A DNA stretch of 64,000 nucleotides from Pseudooceanicola sp050897975 (GCF_050897975.1 NZ_JBPAXY010000003.1:576380-640379), one strand, 5' to 3'. Counted from the first letter of the stretch, positions 8,090-17,279 are shown. Notes: generated by a model from the sequence alone, not told the origin. Translations and numbers: made by a program.

Positions 8090-8845
8090 TTAGCCTTCGA
8101 CGGCGGCAGAGCCTTCTTCCGAGGGGGACTCGGCCGGGGCTTCGGCGGCGGCCTTTTTCGGGCTGCGCTTGCGCGGGGCGGGCTTGCTGCCCGCATCCTC
8201 GGGGGTTTCCACCAGCATGGAATTGTCGTCGCCGCTGATGTCGATCACATCCTCGGAGGCCGGTTTGCGGCTGCGCGCGGGCTTCGGCGCGGCCTCGACG
8301 GCATCGTCACCGGATCCCTTGCGGCTACGGCTGCGCGTGCTGCGCGGCTTGGGGGCCTTCTCGGGCTTGTCGCCCGCCTCGGCGGTCTCGGCCTGGGCGT
8401 CCTGGCCCCGCTCCTGAGGCTTGCTGTCAGAGCTCTTGCCGTCTTCGCCACGCTCGGCGGACCGGTCCTGGCCCTTGCGGCCCCGGTCCTCGCTGCGGTC
8501 GTCGCCGCCGTCGCGCTGGTCCTGGCGGGCGGCGCGTTCGCGGTCACGCTCAGCCTGACGCTGACGGTTTTCCTGTTCCTGCTGCTCGCGGCGATTGTCC
8601 TGCTCTTTCTGGGCTTCGCCCAGCATCCGCAGGTAATGTTCCGCATGTTGCTGGAAGTTCTCGGTCGCGACGCGGTCACCGGCCAGCTGCGCATCGCGCG
8701 CCAGCTGGTTGTACTTTTCGATGATCTGCTGCGGCGTGCCGCGCACCTTGCCCTCCGGCCCCGAGGAATCGAAGACGCGGTTGACGATATTGCCGACGGA
8801 CCGGTTGCGCGACTTGCTACGCGAACGTGATTTCGAAGATCTCAT
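8090..8845 (-). CDS. DUF4167 domain protein, probable RNA-associated
   Basis: Protein of 251 residues. The N-terminal ~80 residues are a DUF4167 domain: a serine/arginine-rich opening (MRSSKSRSRSKSRNRSVGN), then GPEGKVRGTPQQIIEKYNQL and a conserved stretch ending HYLRMLGEAQ. The rest is a highly charged, low-complexity tail of E/R/Q and later K/S/A, certainly disordered. The composition and the basic start suggest nucleic-acid contact, and the family often sits next to prmC and prfA in alphaproteobacteria, as here, hinting at a link with translation. No enzymatic motif is visible. Function unproven. Confidence 0.88.
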   Translation of the reverse strand: MRSSKSRSRSKSRNRSVGNIVNRVFDSSGPEGKVRGTPQQIIEKYNQLARDAQLAGDRVATENFQQHAEHYLRMLGEAQKEQDNRREQQEQENRQRQAERDRERAARQDQRDGGDDRSEDRGRKGQDRSAERGEDGKSSDSKPQERGQDAQAETAEAGDKPEKAPKPRSTRSRSRKGSGDDAVEAAPKPARSRKPASEDVIDISGDDNSMLVETPEDAGSKPAPRKRSPKKAAAEAPAESPSEEGSAAVEG

Positions 8846-9058
8846 AAGGTCAGCTGTCCAGCCTTGTTCTGTCTAGGGGCCGCTGCGCTGTCTCGCGGCG
8901 CATCCTGCGTCGGACCATTGCGAGCGGCTTTTCTCTGGCTTGGCATCCGGCGGGCGCGGGCGAAAACTGCGCGGCCTCAGGCCCGGATAGTCCCGACTAA
9001 CCATGCCGGGCGCATGAAGACAAGGGGGAAGTGACAGTTTTACGCAGATTGTGCGCCT

Positions 9059-9898
9059 TTAGACCGGGCTTTGTGGCGCCCGGGCTCTGACAACCCTGTC
9101 CCTGCCGTCAAGATCGGTGCGGATGGTGACATCTTCAAGACCCGCCTGGCGAAAAATCCGGACAACGGCGGGGCCTTGCCGCCAGCCGATCTCGACCGCC
9201 AGCCGCCCGCCGGGGCTGAGATGGGCCAGCGCGCCCTCGGCTATGGCGCGATAGGCCGCCAGACCGTCGCCGCCGGGGGTCAGCGCCATGGCGGGTTCGC
9301 GGCGCACTTCGGGCGAGAGTTCGGCCATCTCGGCCTCGGAGATATAGGGCGGGTTCGACACGATCAGGTCGAACTGCCCCTCGACGGCGGCGAACCAGTC
9401 CGAGGGGGTCAGCTCGGCGCGCCCCTCCAGCTCCAGATCGGCACGGTTCTGCGCCGCCACGGCCAGGGCGGCGGGGGACAGATCTACCCCCAGCCCGGTG
9501 GCCCCTTCCCGCTCGGCCAGCAGGCTGAGCAGCACGCAGCCCGAGCCGGTGCCCAGATCCAGCACCCGGGCAAAGGGGGCCGACAGACCTTCGGCGACCA
9601 GTTCCTCGGTCTCGGGGCGCGGGTCCAGCACATCGGCGCTGACCCGGAACATCTGCCCCCAGAAGAAGCGGCGCCCGGTGATATGGCTGACCGGCTCACG
9701 CGCGGCGCGGCGGGCGATGGCCTGGGCAAAGGGTGCCGCGGCGGCGCCCAGGGCATCGGGCATGTCGATGGACAGCCGGTCGGGGCTCAGCCCCAGCACA
9801 TGGGCCAAGAGCCAGCGGGCATCGCGGGCCGGATCGTCGACACCGGCGGCGCGCAGATCGGCCACCGCCTGCGCCAGGGCAGCCCGGGTGGTGCTCAT
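9059..9898 (-). CDS. prmC: Peptide chain release factor N5-glutamine methyltransferase
   Basis: SAM-dependent methyltransferase of 279 residues that methylates the glutamine of the GGQ motif in release factors 1 and 2. The SAM-binding motif LDLGTGSGC lies near residue 115, and the substrate-binding NPPY is at residues 182-185. An N-terminal helical domain with DARWLLAHVLG is typical of the HemK/PrmC family. The start overlaps the end of prfA by 4 bp, so the enzyme and its substrate are cotranscribed, the classic arrangement. Confidence 0.95.
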   Translation of the reverse strand: MSTTRAALAQAVADLRAAGVDDPARDARWLLAHVLGLSPDRLSIDMPDALGAAAAPFAQAIARRAAREPVSHITGRRFFWGQMFRVSADVLDPRPETEELVAEGLSAPFARVLDLGTGSGCVLLSLLAEREGATGLGVDLSPAALAVAAQNRADLELEGRAELTPSDWFAAVEGQFDLIVSNPPYISEAEMAELSPEVRREPAMALTPGGDGLAAYRAIAEGALAHLSPGGRLAVEIGWRQGPAVVRIFRQAGLEDVTIRTDLDGRDRVVRARAPQSPV

Positions 9899-10944
9899 GC
9901 CGCATCCTCCGCCAGCAGCCGCGCTTGATGATCGGCGATCAGCGCGTCGATCACCTCGTCCAGGTCGCCTTGCAGGATCTGGTCCAGCTTGTAGAGGGTC
10001 AGGTTGATACGGTGATCGGTCATCCGGCCCTGGGGGAAGTTGTAGGTACGGATCCGTTCGCTGCGATCGCCCGAGCCCACCTGGGCCTTGCGATCGGCGG
10101 CGCGGCTATCGGCGGCCTGCTGGCGTTGCAGGTCGAACAGGCGGTTGCGCAGCACCTGCATGGCGATGGCGCGGTTCTGGTGCTGCGACTTCTCGGAACT
10201 GGTGACCACCACGCCGGTGGGAATATGGGTGATGCGCACGGCACTGTCGGTGGTGTTGACGTGCTGGCCGCCCGCGCCACTGGCGCGCATGGTGTCGATG
10301 CGCAGATCGTTGGGGTCGATACGGATATCCACCTCTTCCGCCTCGGGCAGAACGGCGACGGTGGCCGCCGAGGTATGGATGCGCCCGCCGCTTTCGGTGC
10401 TGGGCACCCGCTGCACCCGGTGCACGCCGCTTTCGAACTTCAGCCGCGCAAAGACCCCCTCGCCCCGCAGCGCGGCGGTCACCTCCTTGATGCCGCCCAG
10501 CTCGGTCAGCTGCTGCTCGACGATCTCGAAGCGCCAGCCCTTCGACTCGGCATAGCGCTGGTACATGCGCAGCAGGTCGCCCGCAAAAAGCGCCGCCTCG
10601 TCGCCGCCGGTGCCGGGGCGGATCTCGATCATCGCGGGCCGGGCGTCGGCGGCATCACGCGGCAGAAGGGCGATGCGCAGGGCCTGCTCCATCTCGGGCA
10701 GACGCGCCTTGAGGCCGGGCAGCTCTTCCTCGGCCAGGGCGCGCATCTCGGGATCGGCCAGCAGCGCCTCGGCCTCGGCCAGATCGGCGCGCAGCGCCTC
10801 ATAGGCGCGCACGGCCTCGACCACCGGCTTCAGCTCGGCATATTCGCGCGCCAGCGCGGCGAAGTCGCCCCCGCCCTCGGCCATCCGCGCCTCGATATAT
10901 TCGTATCGCCCGATGATGCGGGCCAGCCTGTCTTCGGAAATCAT
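9895..10944 (-). CDS. prfA: Peptide chain release factor 1
   Basis: Class I release factor of 349 residues, recognising UAA and UAG and triggering peptidyl-tRNA hydrolysis on the ribosome. The GGQ motif is at residues 225-227 within SGAGGQHVN, and the stop-codon recognition region lies around IRPGTGGDEAALFAGDLLRM and downstream. Length is normal for RF1. The start ATG at 10944 is divergent from a small secreted-protein gene, with a 62-bp gap. It is the first gene of the prfA-prmC operon. Confidence 0.96.
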   Translation of the reverse strand: MISEDRLARIIGRYEYIEARMAEGGGDFAALAREYAELKPVVEAVRAYEALRADLAEAEALLADPEMRALAEEELPGLKARLPEMEQALRIALLPRDAADARPAMIEIRPGTGGDEAALFAGDLLRMYQRYAESKGWRFEIVEQQLTELGGIKEVTAALRGEGVFARLKFESGVHRVQRVPSTESGGRIHTSAATVAVLPEAEEVDIRIDPNDLRIDTMRASGAGGQHVNTTDSAVRITHIPTGVVVTSSEKSQHQNRAIAMQVLRNRLFDLQRQQAADSRAADRKAQVGSGDRSERIRTYNFPQGRMTDHRINLTLYKLDQILQGDLDEVIDALIADHQARLLAEDAA

Positions 10945-11006
10945 GGGGCGAAGCTGTCCCCTAAAGCGCGGCTTTGGTCAAGCCTCGGCCCGTGCTAGAC
11001 TGGGCC

Positions 11007-11285
11007 ATGCTGCGTTATGCCCTGATCCTTGTGGCCCTGCCCGCCACGGCGCAAGAGGCCCCGATGCCGCCCCTGAAGGCGATCGAGTGCTATTGCACCG
11101 ACCGCCAGGGCGACCGGGTCGAGCTGGGCGAGGTGATCTGCCTCAGCGTCGATGGCCGCAGCTACCTCGCCCAGTGCCAGATGTCGCTGAACGTGCCCAT
11201 GTGGCGCGAGGTCGGCCCCGCCTGCCTCTCGTCGCGCGCCGCAGCGCCGCAGAGGGGGGCCAGCCCCCCGTCAGCCGGAGGCTGA
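11007..11285 (+). CDS. Small secreted cysteine-containing protein
   Basis: Protein of 92 residues with a short signal peptide (MLRYALILVALPATAQEA; cleavage probably after ATA or TAQ). The mature part contains four or five cysteines (ECYCTD, ICL, QCQ, ACL), which suggests disulfide bonds in the periplasm. The ATG at 11007 is preferred over the in-frame ATG at 10974, since it begins the signal peptide. The last ~12 residues (APQRGASPPSAGG) are encoded inside an intergenic repeat element (copy B), and the stop codon lies in that repeat, so the original C-terminus may have been replaced. No family recognised. Confidence 0.7.
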   Translation: MLRYALILVALPATAQEAPMPPLKAIECYCTDRQGDRVELGEVICLSVDGRSYLAQCQMSLNVPMWREVGPACLSSRAAAPQRGASPPSAGG

Positions 11286-11323
11286 CTCCCCCGGAGTATT
11301 TTCGGCAATCGGATAAAGAAAGG
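11250..11323 (+). repeat. Dispersed intergenic repeat, copy B
   Basis: Three modules: a G-run/C-run hairpin (AGAGGGGGGCCAGCCCCCC), a second hairpin CAGCC/GGCTG, then CCCCCGGAGTATTTTCGGCA, a diverged form of the tail seen in copies A, C and D. Its left part is translated as the C-terminus of the small secreted protein. Confidence 0.6.
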
Positions 11324-11398
11324 GCCGCCCGCGCTGCGCCCCGGGGGCGATCTACTTTGCAGCCGGGACGCCGCCGGGGCTTTGACGTGCCGCGCCCC

Positions 11399-11473
11399 TC
11401 TCTTCTCATTGCCAGAAATATCCCGGGGGGTGAATTGAGCCCCCGGCTCAAGAGGGGGGCAGAGCCCCCCTGC
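11399..11473 (-). repeat. Dispersed intergenic repeat, copy C
   Basis: Inverted orientation relative to copy B. On the minus strand it reads: G/C-run hairpin, a GAGCCGGGGGCTC hairpin, then CCCGGGATATTTCTGGCAAT and GAGAAGAG. It immediately follows the agmatinase gene and may act as its terminator-like end. Confidence 0.65.
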
Positions 11474-11479
11474 CCGCCC

Positions 11480-12448
11480 TCAGCCCTGGCGCCGGGTCCA
11501 GCACCAAAGCGCGATGATTTCCATCGCCACATGGGCGCCCGCAATGGCCGTGGCGCCGGTGGTGTCGAAGGGTGGCGAGACCTCGACGATATCGCCGCCC
11601 ATCAGGTTGACGCCCGCGATGCCGCGCAGGATCGCCGCCGCCTGAGCCGAGCTGAGGCCGCCCCAGACCGGGGTGCCGGTGCCGGGGGCAAAGGCCGGGT
11701 CGAGGCAGTCGATGTCGAAGCTGAGGTAGGCCGGGCTGTCGCCCACGATCTCGCGCACCTTTGCCGCGACGGCCCGGGGGCCGATCTCGTGCACCTCCGG
11801 CGCGTCGATGATGTTCATCCCGAACGCCCCGTCCTCGTTCACCGTGCGGATCCCCACCTGGACCGAGCGCGCGGGGTCGATCAGCCCCAGCTTGATGGCC
11901 TTGTAGAACATCGTGCCGTGGTCGATCCGCGCCATGTCGTCATCGCGCCAGGTGTCGCTATGGGCATCGAAATGGATCAGCGACAGGGGCCCGAATTTCT
12001 CGGCGTAGGCCTTCAGGATCGGGAAAGAGATATAGTGATCGCCCCCCAGGGTGACCGAGCCCGCCCCCTGGGCCAGGATGCCGCGGATGTGGTTGGTCAG
12101 CGTCTCGGGGAAGTCCGCCACCTTGGCATAGTCGAAGGCCAGATCCCCGTAGTCGGCCACGGCGAACTCGCCCAGCGGATCGAAGCCCCAGCCATAGGGC
12201 GGGTCATAGGGTTGCAGGGTCGAGGCCTCGCGGATGGCGCGGGGGCCAAGGCGGGTGCCGGTGCGGTTGGTCACCGCCTGATCGAAGGGCACGCCGGTCA
12301 CCGCCAGGTCAAAGCCCGTCAGATCCTTGGTATAGCGCCGCCGCAGAAAGCTGGGGGCGCCGCCAAAGGCGTTCTCATAGCTCAGCCCCTTGGCCTCGGT
12401 GCGGGTAAAGGCCTGATCGACCTGGGTTTTCGCGTCTTCCAGGGCCAT
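11480..12448 (-). CDS. speB: Agmatinase
   Basis: Ureohydrolase of 322 residues, predicted to hydrolyse agmatine to putrescine and urea with a binuclear manganese centre. All metal ligands are present: His138 (GGDH), Asp161, His163 and Asp165 (HFDAHSD), Asp245 and Asp247 (SFDID). The N-terminal region, including TGVPFDQAVTNRTGTRLGP, is typical of bacterial agmatinases rather than arginases. It lies one nucleotide after the stop of an M20 amidohydrolase gene and is the second gene of that operon. A guanidino-acid specificity such as guanidinobutyrase cannot be excluded. Confidence 0.88.
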   Translation of the reverse strand: MALEDAKTQVDQAFTRTEAKGLSYENAFGGAPSFLRRRYTKDLTGFDLAVTGVPFDQAVTNRTGTRLGPRAIREASTLQPYDPPYGWGFDPLGEFAVADYGDLAFDYAKVADFPETLTNHIRGILAQGAGSVTLGGDHYISFPILKAYAEKFGPLSLIHFDAHSDTWRDDDMARIDHGTMFYKAIKLGLIDPARSVQVGIRTVNEDGAFGMNIIDAPEVHEIGPRAVAAKVREIVGDSPAYLSFDIDCLDPAFAPGTGTPVWGGLSSAQAAAILRGIAGVNLMGGDIVEVSPPFDTTGATAIAGAHVAMEIIALWCWTRRQG

Positions 12449-12449
12449 G

Positions 12450-13619
12450 TCACCCCTCCTTCAGCGGCAGCGCCGTTTCGACCATGCGGGCAAAGAAACT
12501 GGCCCCGATGGGCGCGATGGCGTCGTTGAAATCGAACTTCGGATGGTGCACCGGGGCGGTGTCACCCTGGCCCAGGAACAGATAGCAGCCGGGGCGCGCG
12601 TTCAGCATGTAGGAAAAATCCTCGGCCCCCATCTCGCGGTCGTCGTTCAGCAGCACCGCGTCCGGCCCCACCACCTCGCGCGCCACCTGGGCGGCGAATT
12701 CGGCCTTTTCAGGATTGTTGATCGTGGCCGGATACCAGCGAGTATAGATCAGCTCGGCCGCGACGTCATAGGCGGCGGCCTGGCCCTTGACGATCTCGTT
12801 CAGGCGCCGTTCGACCATGTCCTGCACCGCCGGATCATAGGTGCGCACGGTGCCGTTGATAAAGGCCTTCTCGGGCACCACGTTCTCGGCGCTGCCGGTG
12901 TGGATCTGGGTGACCGAGACCACGACATCCTTCACCGGATCATGGTTGCGCGACACGATGGTCTGAATGGCGGTGTAAAAGCCCACGGCGGCGGCCACCG
13001 GATCCTTGGTCAGATGCGGCGTGGCGGCATGGCCGCCCACCCCGGTGATATTGATGGTGAAGGTATCCACCGCCGCCATCAGCGCCCCGGGCGAGGTGCG
13101 GAACCGCCCCTCGGGTTCGCCCGGCGCATTGTGCATCCCGTAGACCTGCGAGATGTCGAACCGGTCCATGATGCCTGCCTCGACCATGCGCCCGCCGCCG
13201 CCGCCGTCTTCCTCGGCCGGCTGAAAGATCAGCGCCACGCGACCGGCGAAATTGCGTGTCTCGGCCAGGTATTTGGCCGCGCCCAGCAACATGGTGGTAT
13301 GGCCGTCATGGCCGCAGGCGTGCATCGCGCCGGGCGTCTGCGAGGCGTGCTCTGCCCCCGTCTCTTCCTGCATCGGCAGGGCGTCCATATCGGCGCGCAG
13401 CCCCACGGTCGGCCCCGGTTCGCGGCCTTCGATGATGGCCACGATGCCGGTCTTGGCGATGCCTTCGTGGATCTCCTCGATGCCGAACTCGCGCAGCCGT
13501 TCGGCCACGAAGGCCGCGGTCTTGAAGCAATCGAAGCTCAGCTCGGGGATCGTATGCAGATGCTTGCGCCAGCCTTCCATCTCGTCTGCGAGACCGGCGA
13601 TGCGATTGACCACGGGCAT
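12450..13619 (-). CDS. M20 family amidohydrolase (hippurate hydrolase/aminoacylase type)
   Basis: Zinc-dependent amidohydrolase of 389 residues that removes N-acyl groups from amino acids or related amides. Visible motifs are GLRADMDALP (residues 73-82), the metal-binding HACGHDGH (100-107), QPAEED with catalytic Glu (133-138), and a late GAEDFSYML. The dimerisation insert GVGGHAATPH is intact. The ATG at 13619 starts MPVVNRIAG; an extension to 13667 runs into leader sequence. It heads the operon with agmatinase, so a role in polyamine or N-acyl-amino-acid catabolism is plausible. Confidence 0.9.
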   Translation of the reverse strand: MPVVNRIAGLADEMEGWRKHLHTIPELSFDCFKTAAFVAERLREFGIEEIHEGIAKTGIVAIIEGREPGPTVGLRADMDALPMQEETGAEHASQTPGAMHACGHDGHTTMLLGAAKYLAETRNFAGRVALIFQPAEEDGGGGGRMVEAGIMDRFDISQVYGMHNAPGEPEGRFRTSPGALMAAVDTFTINITGVGGHAATPHLTKDPVAAAVGFYTAIQTIVSRNHDPVKDVVVSVTQIHTGSAENVVPEKAFINGTVRTYDPAVQDMVERRLNEIVKGQAAAYDVAAELIYTRWYPATINNPEKAEFAAQVAREVVGPDAVLLNDDREMGAEDFSYMLNARPGCYLFLGQGDTAPVHHPKFDFNDAIAPIGASFFARMVETALPLKEG

Positions 13620-13683
13620 GGTCTGGACTCCTTGGGATACCTTCGTCAGGTTGCAACCAAATCCCAAAGCACGAGGCGCTGCA

Positions 13684-14520
13684 ATGGCCGATCACGCCCG
13701 CGACCCCATCCATGACGTTCCGGCAGGTCTGCCGCGCCTGCGCGCCATCATGCGCCGCTTGCGCGATCCCGAAACCGGCTGCCCCTGGGATATCGAGCAG
13801 GATTTCACCTCGATCGCGCCCTATACCATCGAAGAGGCCTATGAGGTCGACGATGCGATCCAGCGCCAGGCCTGGGACGAGCTGGAGGGCGAGTTGGGCG
13901 ATCTGCTGTTGCAGGTGGTCTTTCACGGCCAGATGGCCGAAGAGGCGGGGCTGTTTGATTTCGACCGGCTGGCCGAGGCCTCGGCGCAGAAGATGATCTT
14001 CCGCCACCCGCATATCTTCGGCGACGAAAGCCGCGACAAGTCGGCGGCGCAGCAGACCGTGGACTGGGAAAAGATCAAGGCCGCCGAGCGGGCCGCCAAG
14101 GCCGAGACCCGGGTGCTGGACGGGGTGGCCCGGGGCCTGCCCGCCCTGATGCGCGCGGTGAAGCTGCAAAAGCGCGCGGCCCGGGTGGGGTTCGACTGGC
14201 CCGATGTGGGCCAGGTGGTCGACAAGGTGGCCGAAGAGGCCGCCGAGCTGGTCGAGGCGCGCGCCGAACTGACACAAGACGAGGTGGCCGAGGAATACGG
14301 CGACCTGCTGTTCGTCATGGCCAATCTGGGCCGCCACCTGGGCGTCGACCCCGAAGAGGCGCTGCGCGCGGCCAATGCCAAGTTTACCCGCCGTTTCAAC
14401 GCCATAGAGGACAGCCTGGCGGCCCAGGGCCGCAGCCCCGCCGACAGCGACCTGGCCGAGATGGACGCCCTGTGGGACGCCGCCAAGGCTGCCGAGAAGG
14501 CGGCGAAAGCCGCCGAATGA
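13684..14520 (+). CDS. mazG: Nucleoside triphosphate pyrophosphohydrolase MazG
   Basis: House-cleaning NTP pyrophosphatase of 278 residues with two tandem MazG folds. The first has CPWD, TIEEAYEVDDAI and GELGDLLLQVVFH (about residues 35-80); the second has EEAAELVEA and EEYGDLLFVMANL (about 185-220). The magnesium-binding acidic residues are present in both. The C-terminus is an alanine/lysine-rich helix. It is divergent from the M20 amidohydrolase gene and has no operon partner downstream, as the next gene starts 100 bp later with its own leader. Confidence 0.93.
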   Translation: MADHARDPIHDVPAGLPRLRAIMRRLRDPETGCPWDIEQDFTSIAPYTIEEAYEVDDAIQRQAWDELEGELGDLLLQVVFHGQMAEEAGLFDFDRLAEASAQKMIFRHPHIFGDESRDKSAAQQTVDWEKIKAAERAAKAETRVLDGVARGLPALMRAVKLQKRAARVGFDWPDVGQVVDKVAEEAAELVEARAELTQDEVAEEYGDLLFVMANLGRHLGVDPEEALRAANAKFTRRFNAIEDSLAAQGRSPADSDLAEMDALWDAAKAAEKAAKAAE

Positions 14521-14620
14521 GCCGGATCGGAAACCCTATTCTTTTAATCGGGTATTGACCGAGGGCGAGACCCTTCGTCATAAGCGGGCGCAGTCAACAG
14601 TATGCGACCCGGAGAGTCCC

Positions 14621-15628
14621 ATGTTCCTGCGTTCCACCACCACCCTCGTGACCCTTGCCGCCATGACCGTGCCTGCCCTGGCGGACGAGCTGAACATCTA
14701 TTCCTATCGCCAGCCCGAGCTGATCGCCCCCCTGGCCGAGGCCTTCACCGCGGAGACGGGGATCGACGTCAACATCGCCTACCTGGAACAGGGCATGGTG
14801 GAACGCCTGAAGGCCGAGGGGATGCGCTCGCCCGCCGACCTGGTGCTGACCGTGGACATCGCGCGCCTGTCGGCCATCGTCGATGCCGGCGTCACCCAGG
14901 CCGTGGACAGCGACGTCCTGCGCGACGCGATCCCGAGCGCCCTGCACGATCCCGCCGGGCATTGGTGGGGCATCACCACCCGCGCCCGCGTGGTCTATGC
15001 CAGCAAGGAACGCGTGGCCGACGGCGAGCTTGAAAGCTACGAGGATCTGGCCGACCCCAAGTGGAACGACCGTATCTGCACCCGCTCTGGCACCCATGCC
15101 TACAACGTCGCCCTGGCATCGGCCTATCTGGCCCATCACGGCGAAGAGGCGACCAAGACCTGGCTGGAAGGGCTGAAGGCCAATCTGGCGCGCAAGCCGC
15201 AGGGCAACGACCGCGCCCAGGTACGCGCGATCTGGGCTGGCGAATGCGACATCTCGCTGGGCAATACCTATTACATGGGCAAGATGCTGGAGGATCCCGA
15301 ACAGCAGGAATGGGCCAACTCCGTGCGCATCATCTTCCCCCACTTCGAGGAGGGCGGCGCCCATGTGAACGTCTCGGGCATTGCCATGACGCAATCGGCG
15401 CCCAACCGCGACAACGCGCTGACCTTCATGGAATTCCTGGTCTCGCCCGAGGCGCAGCAGATCTACGCCGAGAAGAACTACGAATACCCGATCGTGCCGG
15501 GCATTCCCGCCTCGGAACTGGTTGCCAGCTGGGGCAGCTTCACCCCGGACGACCTGCCGCTGATCGAACTGGCCCGGCTGCGCCCCGACGCGCTGCGCCT
15601 GATCGAAGAGGTCGATTTCGACGGCTGA
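14621..15628 (+). CDS. Periplasmic ferric-iron-type binding protein
   Basis: ABC transporter solute-binding protein of the FbpA/FutA family, 335 residues. A signal peptide ends after ALA (residue 21), giving a periplasmic protein beginning DELNIYSYRQPELI. The paired tyrosines in GNTYYMG (near residue 215) are the usual iron-coordinating residues of the family. The ATG at 14621 follows CGGAGAG. No permease or ATPase gene follows, so the transporter components must be elsewhere. Iron control (Irr, RirA or Fur type) is likely, but I could not identify a convincing operator upstream. Confidence 0.87.
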   Translation: MFLRSTTTLVTLAAMTVPALADELNIYSYRQPELIAPLAEAFTAETGIDVNIAYLEQGMVERLKAEGMRSPADLVLTVDIARLSAIVDAGVTQAVDSDVLRDAIPSALHDPAGHWWGITTRARVVYASKERVADGELESYEDLADPKWNDRICTRSGTHAYNVALASAYLAHHGEEATKTWLEGLKANLARKPQGNDRAQVRAIWAGECDISLGNTYYMGKMLEDPEQQEWANSVRIIFPHFEEGGAHVNVSGIAMTQSAPNRDNALTFMEFLVSPEAQQIYAEKNYEYPIVPGIPASELVASWGSFTPDDLPLIELARLRPDALRLIEEVDFDG

Positions 15629-15847
15629 CCGGCTCTGGCGGCGGCGCGCGCCCCTGCGCGCCGCTGCGACCGGACGCCACCGTCACGGGCATTAGCCTAG
15701 CGTCCCTGCATCCCGCCCGCCCCGCGCGCGGGATTTCCGCCGGTCCGGCGCGCATCCCATGGACAATTCCGCGCCGCCGCCACATGGTCCGCCTCGACCC
15801 CGGGTCTGCCCCGGGCCAAGGACATCCCGAAGACCAAGGAAAACCAC

Positions 15848-16792
15848 ATGGCGCGCAAGATCATCATCGACACCGACCCCGGACAGGACGATGCCGTCGC
15901 CATCCTGCTGGCCCTGGCCAGCCCGGAAGAGATCGACCTGCTGGGCGTCGTCGCCGTGGCCGGCAACGTGCCGCTGCCGCTGACCCGGGTGAACGCGCGC
16001 AAGGTCTGCGAACTGGCCGACCGGCACGACGTGCCGGTCTACGCGGGCTGCGACGCGCCGATGCAGCGCGCCCTGCACACCGCCGAACATGTGCATGGCA
16101 AGACCGGCCTCGACGGCCCCAACCCGCCGCTGCCCGAGCCCACTATGCCCCTGCAAGCGCAGCACGGCGTCGATTTCATCATCGAGACCCTGCGCCGCGA
16201 ACAGGCGGGCACCGTCACCCTCTGCCCCATGGGCCCGCTTACCAACGTCGCCACCGCCTTCCAGAAGGCCCCCGACATCGTCGAGAAGGTGCAGGAGATC
16301 GTCCTGATGGGCGGCGCCTATTTCGAGGTGGGCAACATCACCCCCGCGGCCGAGTTCAACATCTGGGTCGACCCCGAAGCCTCTGACGTCGTGTTCAAAT
16401 CCGGCGTACCCATCGTGGTCATGCCGCTGGACGTGACCCACAAGGTGCTCTGCACCCGCGCCCGGATCGAGGCGATCCGCGCCCTTGGTTCGAAGGTTGG
16501 CGTGGGCGTGGCCGAGATGATCGACTTCTTCGAGCGCTTCGATGTCGAGAAATACGGCTCGGACGGCGGCCCGCTGCATGATCCCTGCGTGATCGCCTAT
16601 CTGCTGAAGCCTGACCTATTCACCGGCCGCCACATCAACGTCGAGATCGAGACCCAGTCCGAGCTGACCCTGGGGATGACCGTGGCCGACTGGTGGCGCG
16701 TCACCGACCGGCCCGCCAATGCGCTGTTTATCGGCGATGTCGACGCGCAGGGCTTCTTCGACCTGCTGACCGAGCGGCTGGCCCGTCTGTGA
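15848..16792 (+). CDS. Inosine/uridine-preferring nucleoside hydrolase
   Basis: Nucleoside N-ribohydrolase of 314 residues that splits nucleosides to base plus ribose. The calcium-binding signature DTDPGQDDA is at residues 8-16, and the second metal/ribose site includes EFNIWVDPEA near residue 170 and HDPCVIAY near 240. No signal peptide, so the enzyme is cytosolic. Its stop codon overlaps the GTG start of an acetyltransferase gene (GTGA), so both are one operon. The 220 bp before it hold no gene I can support. Confidence 0.9.
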   Translation: MARKIIIDTDPGQDDAVAILLALASPEEIDLLGVVAVAGNVPLPLTRVNARKVCELADRHDVPVYAGCDAPMQRALHTAEHVHGKTGLDGPNPPLPEPTMPLQAQHGVDFIIETLRREQAGTVTLCPMGPLTNVATAFQKAPDIVEKVQEIVLMGGAYFEVGNITPAAEFNIWVDPEASDVVFKSGVPIVVMPLDVTHKVLCTRARIEAIRALGSKVGVGVAEMIDFFERFDVEKYGSDGGPLHDPCVIAYLLKPDLFTGRHINVEIETQSELTLGMTVADWWRVTDRPANALFIGDVDAQGFFDLLTERLARL

Positions 16793-17235
16793 CCGTCCTG
16801 CATCTGGCCCGCGAGGGCGACGAGACGCGGCTTCTGCCGATGCTGCGCGCCTGCCATACCGAACTGGGACTGGCGACCGAGGAATGGGCCCTGCGCGAGG
16901 CGCTGATGCCGATCCTGGAAGGCGCGCCCCATGGGGCGGTCTATATCGCGGGCCCGTCCCGGGCGCCCATCGGCTATGCGGCGATCAGCTTTGGCTGGTC
17001 GCTGGCGGCGGGCGGTCTGGCGGCCGAGCTGGACGAGATCTGGGTGCGGCCCGCCATTCGCGGGCGCGGCATCGGCGGCGAGCTGTTGTCGATCCTGCCC
17101 CGCGCCCTGACCGAGGCGGGGCTGAAGCGGCTGCGTTTCCAGGTGCCCGGCCCCGACCATGCCCTGGCCCGGCTGGCGGCGCGCACCGGCTATCGCAGCA
17201 GCGATGGTGCGCAAAGCTTCGCCCGGGCCTTCTGA
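16789..17235 (+). CDS. GNAT-family N-acetyltransferase
   Basis: Acyl-CoA-dependent acetyltransferase of 148 residues. The CoA-binding motif A (IWVRPAIRGRGIGGELL) is at about residues 85-101, with the R-G-x-G-I-G core intact. I place the start at the GTG at 16789, overlapping the stop codon of the nucleoside hydrolase; the ATG at 16693 would lie deep inside that gene. The C-terminal part (TGYRSSDGAQSFARAF) is typical of the fold. The substrate is unknown. Confidence 0.82.
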   Translation: MTVLHLAREGDETRLLPMLRACHTELGLATEEWALREALMPILEGAPHGAVYIAGPSRAPIGYAAISFGWSLAAGGLAAELDEIWVRPAIRGRGIGGELLSILPRALTEAGLKRLRFQVPGPDHALARLAARTGYRSSDGAQSFARAF

Positions 17236-17279
17236 CGCCGCCTCTGGCAAAAGGCGCGCCGAAGACCTAGCTTTGCGCC

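Noticed and set aside
14521..14620. Iron-regulator operator before the ferric-binding protein gene
   Set aside because: The AT-rich stretch does not match a Fur, Irr or RirA consensus well enough to claim.
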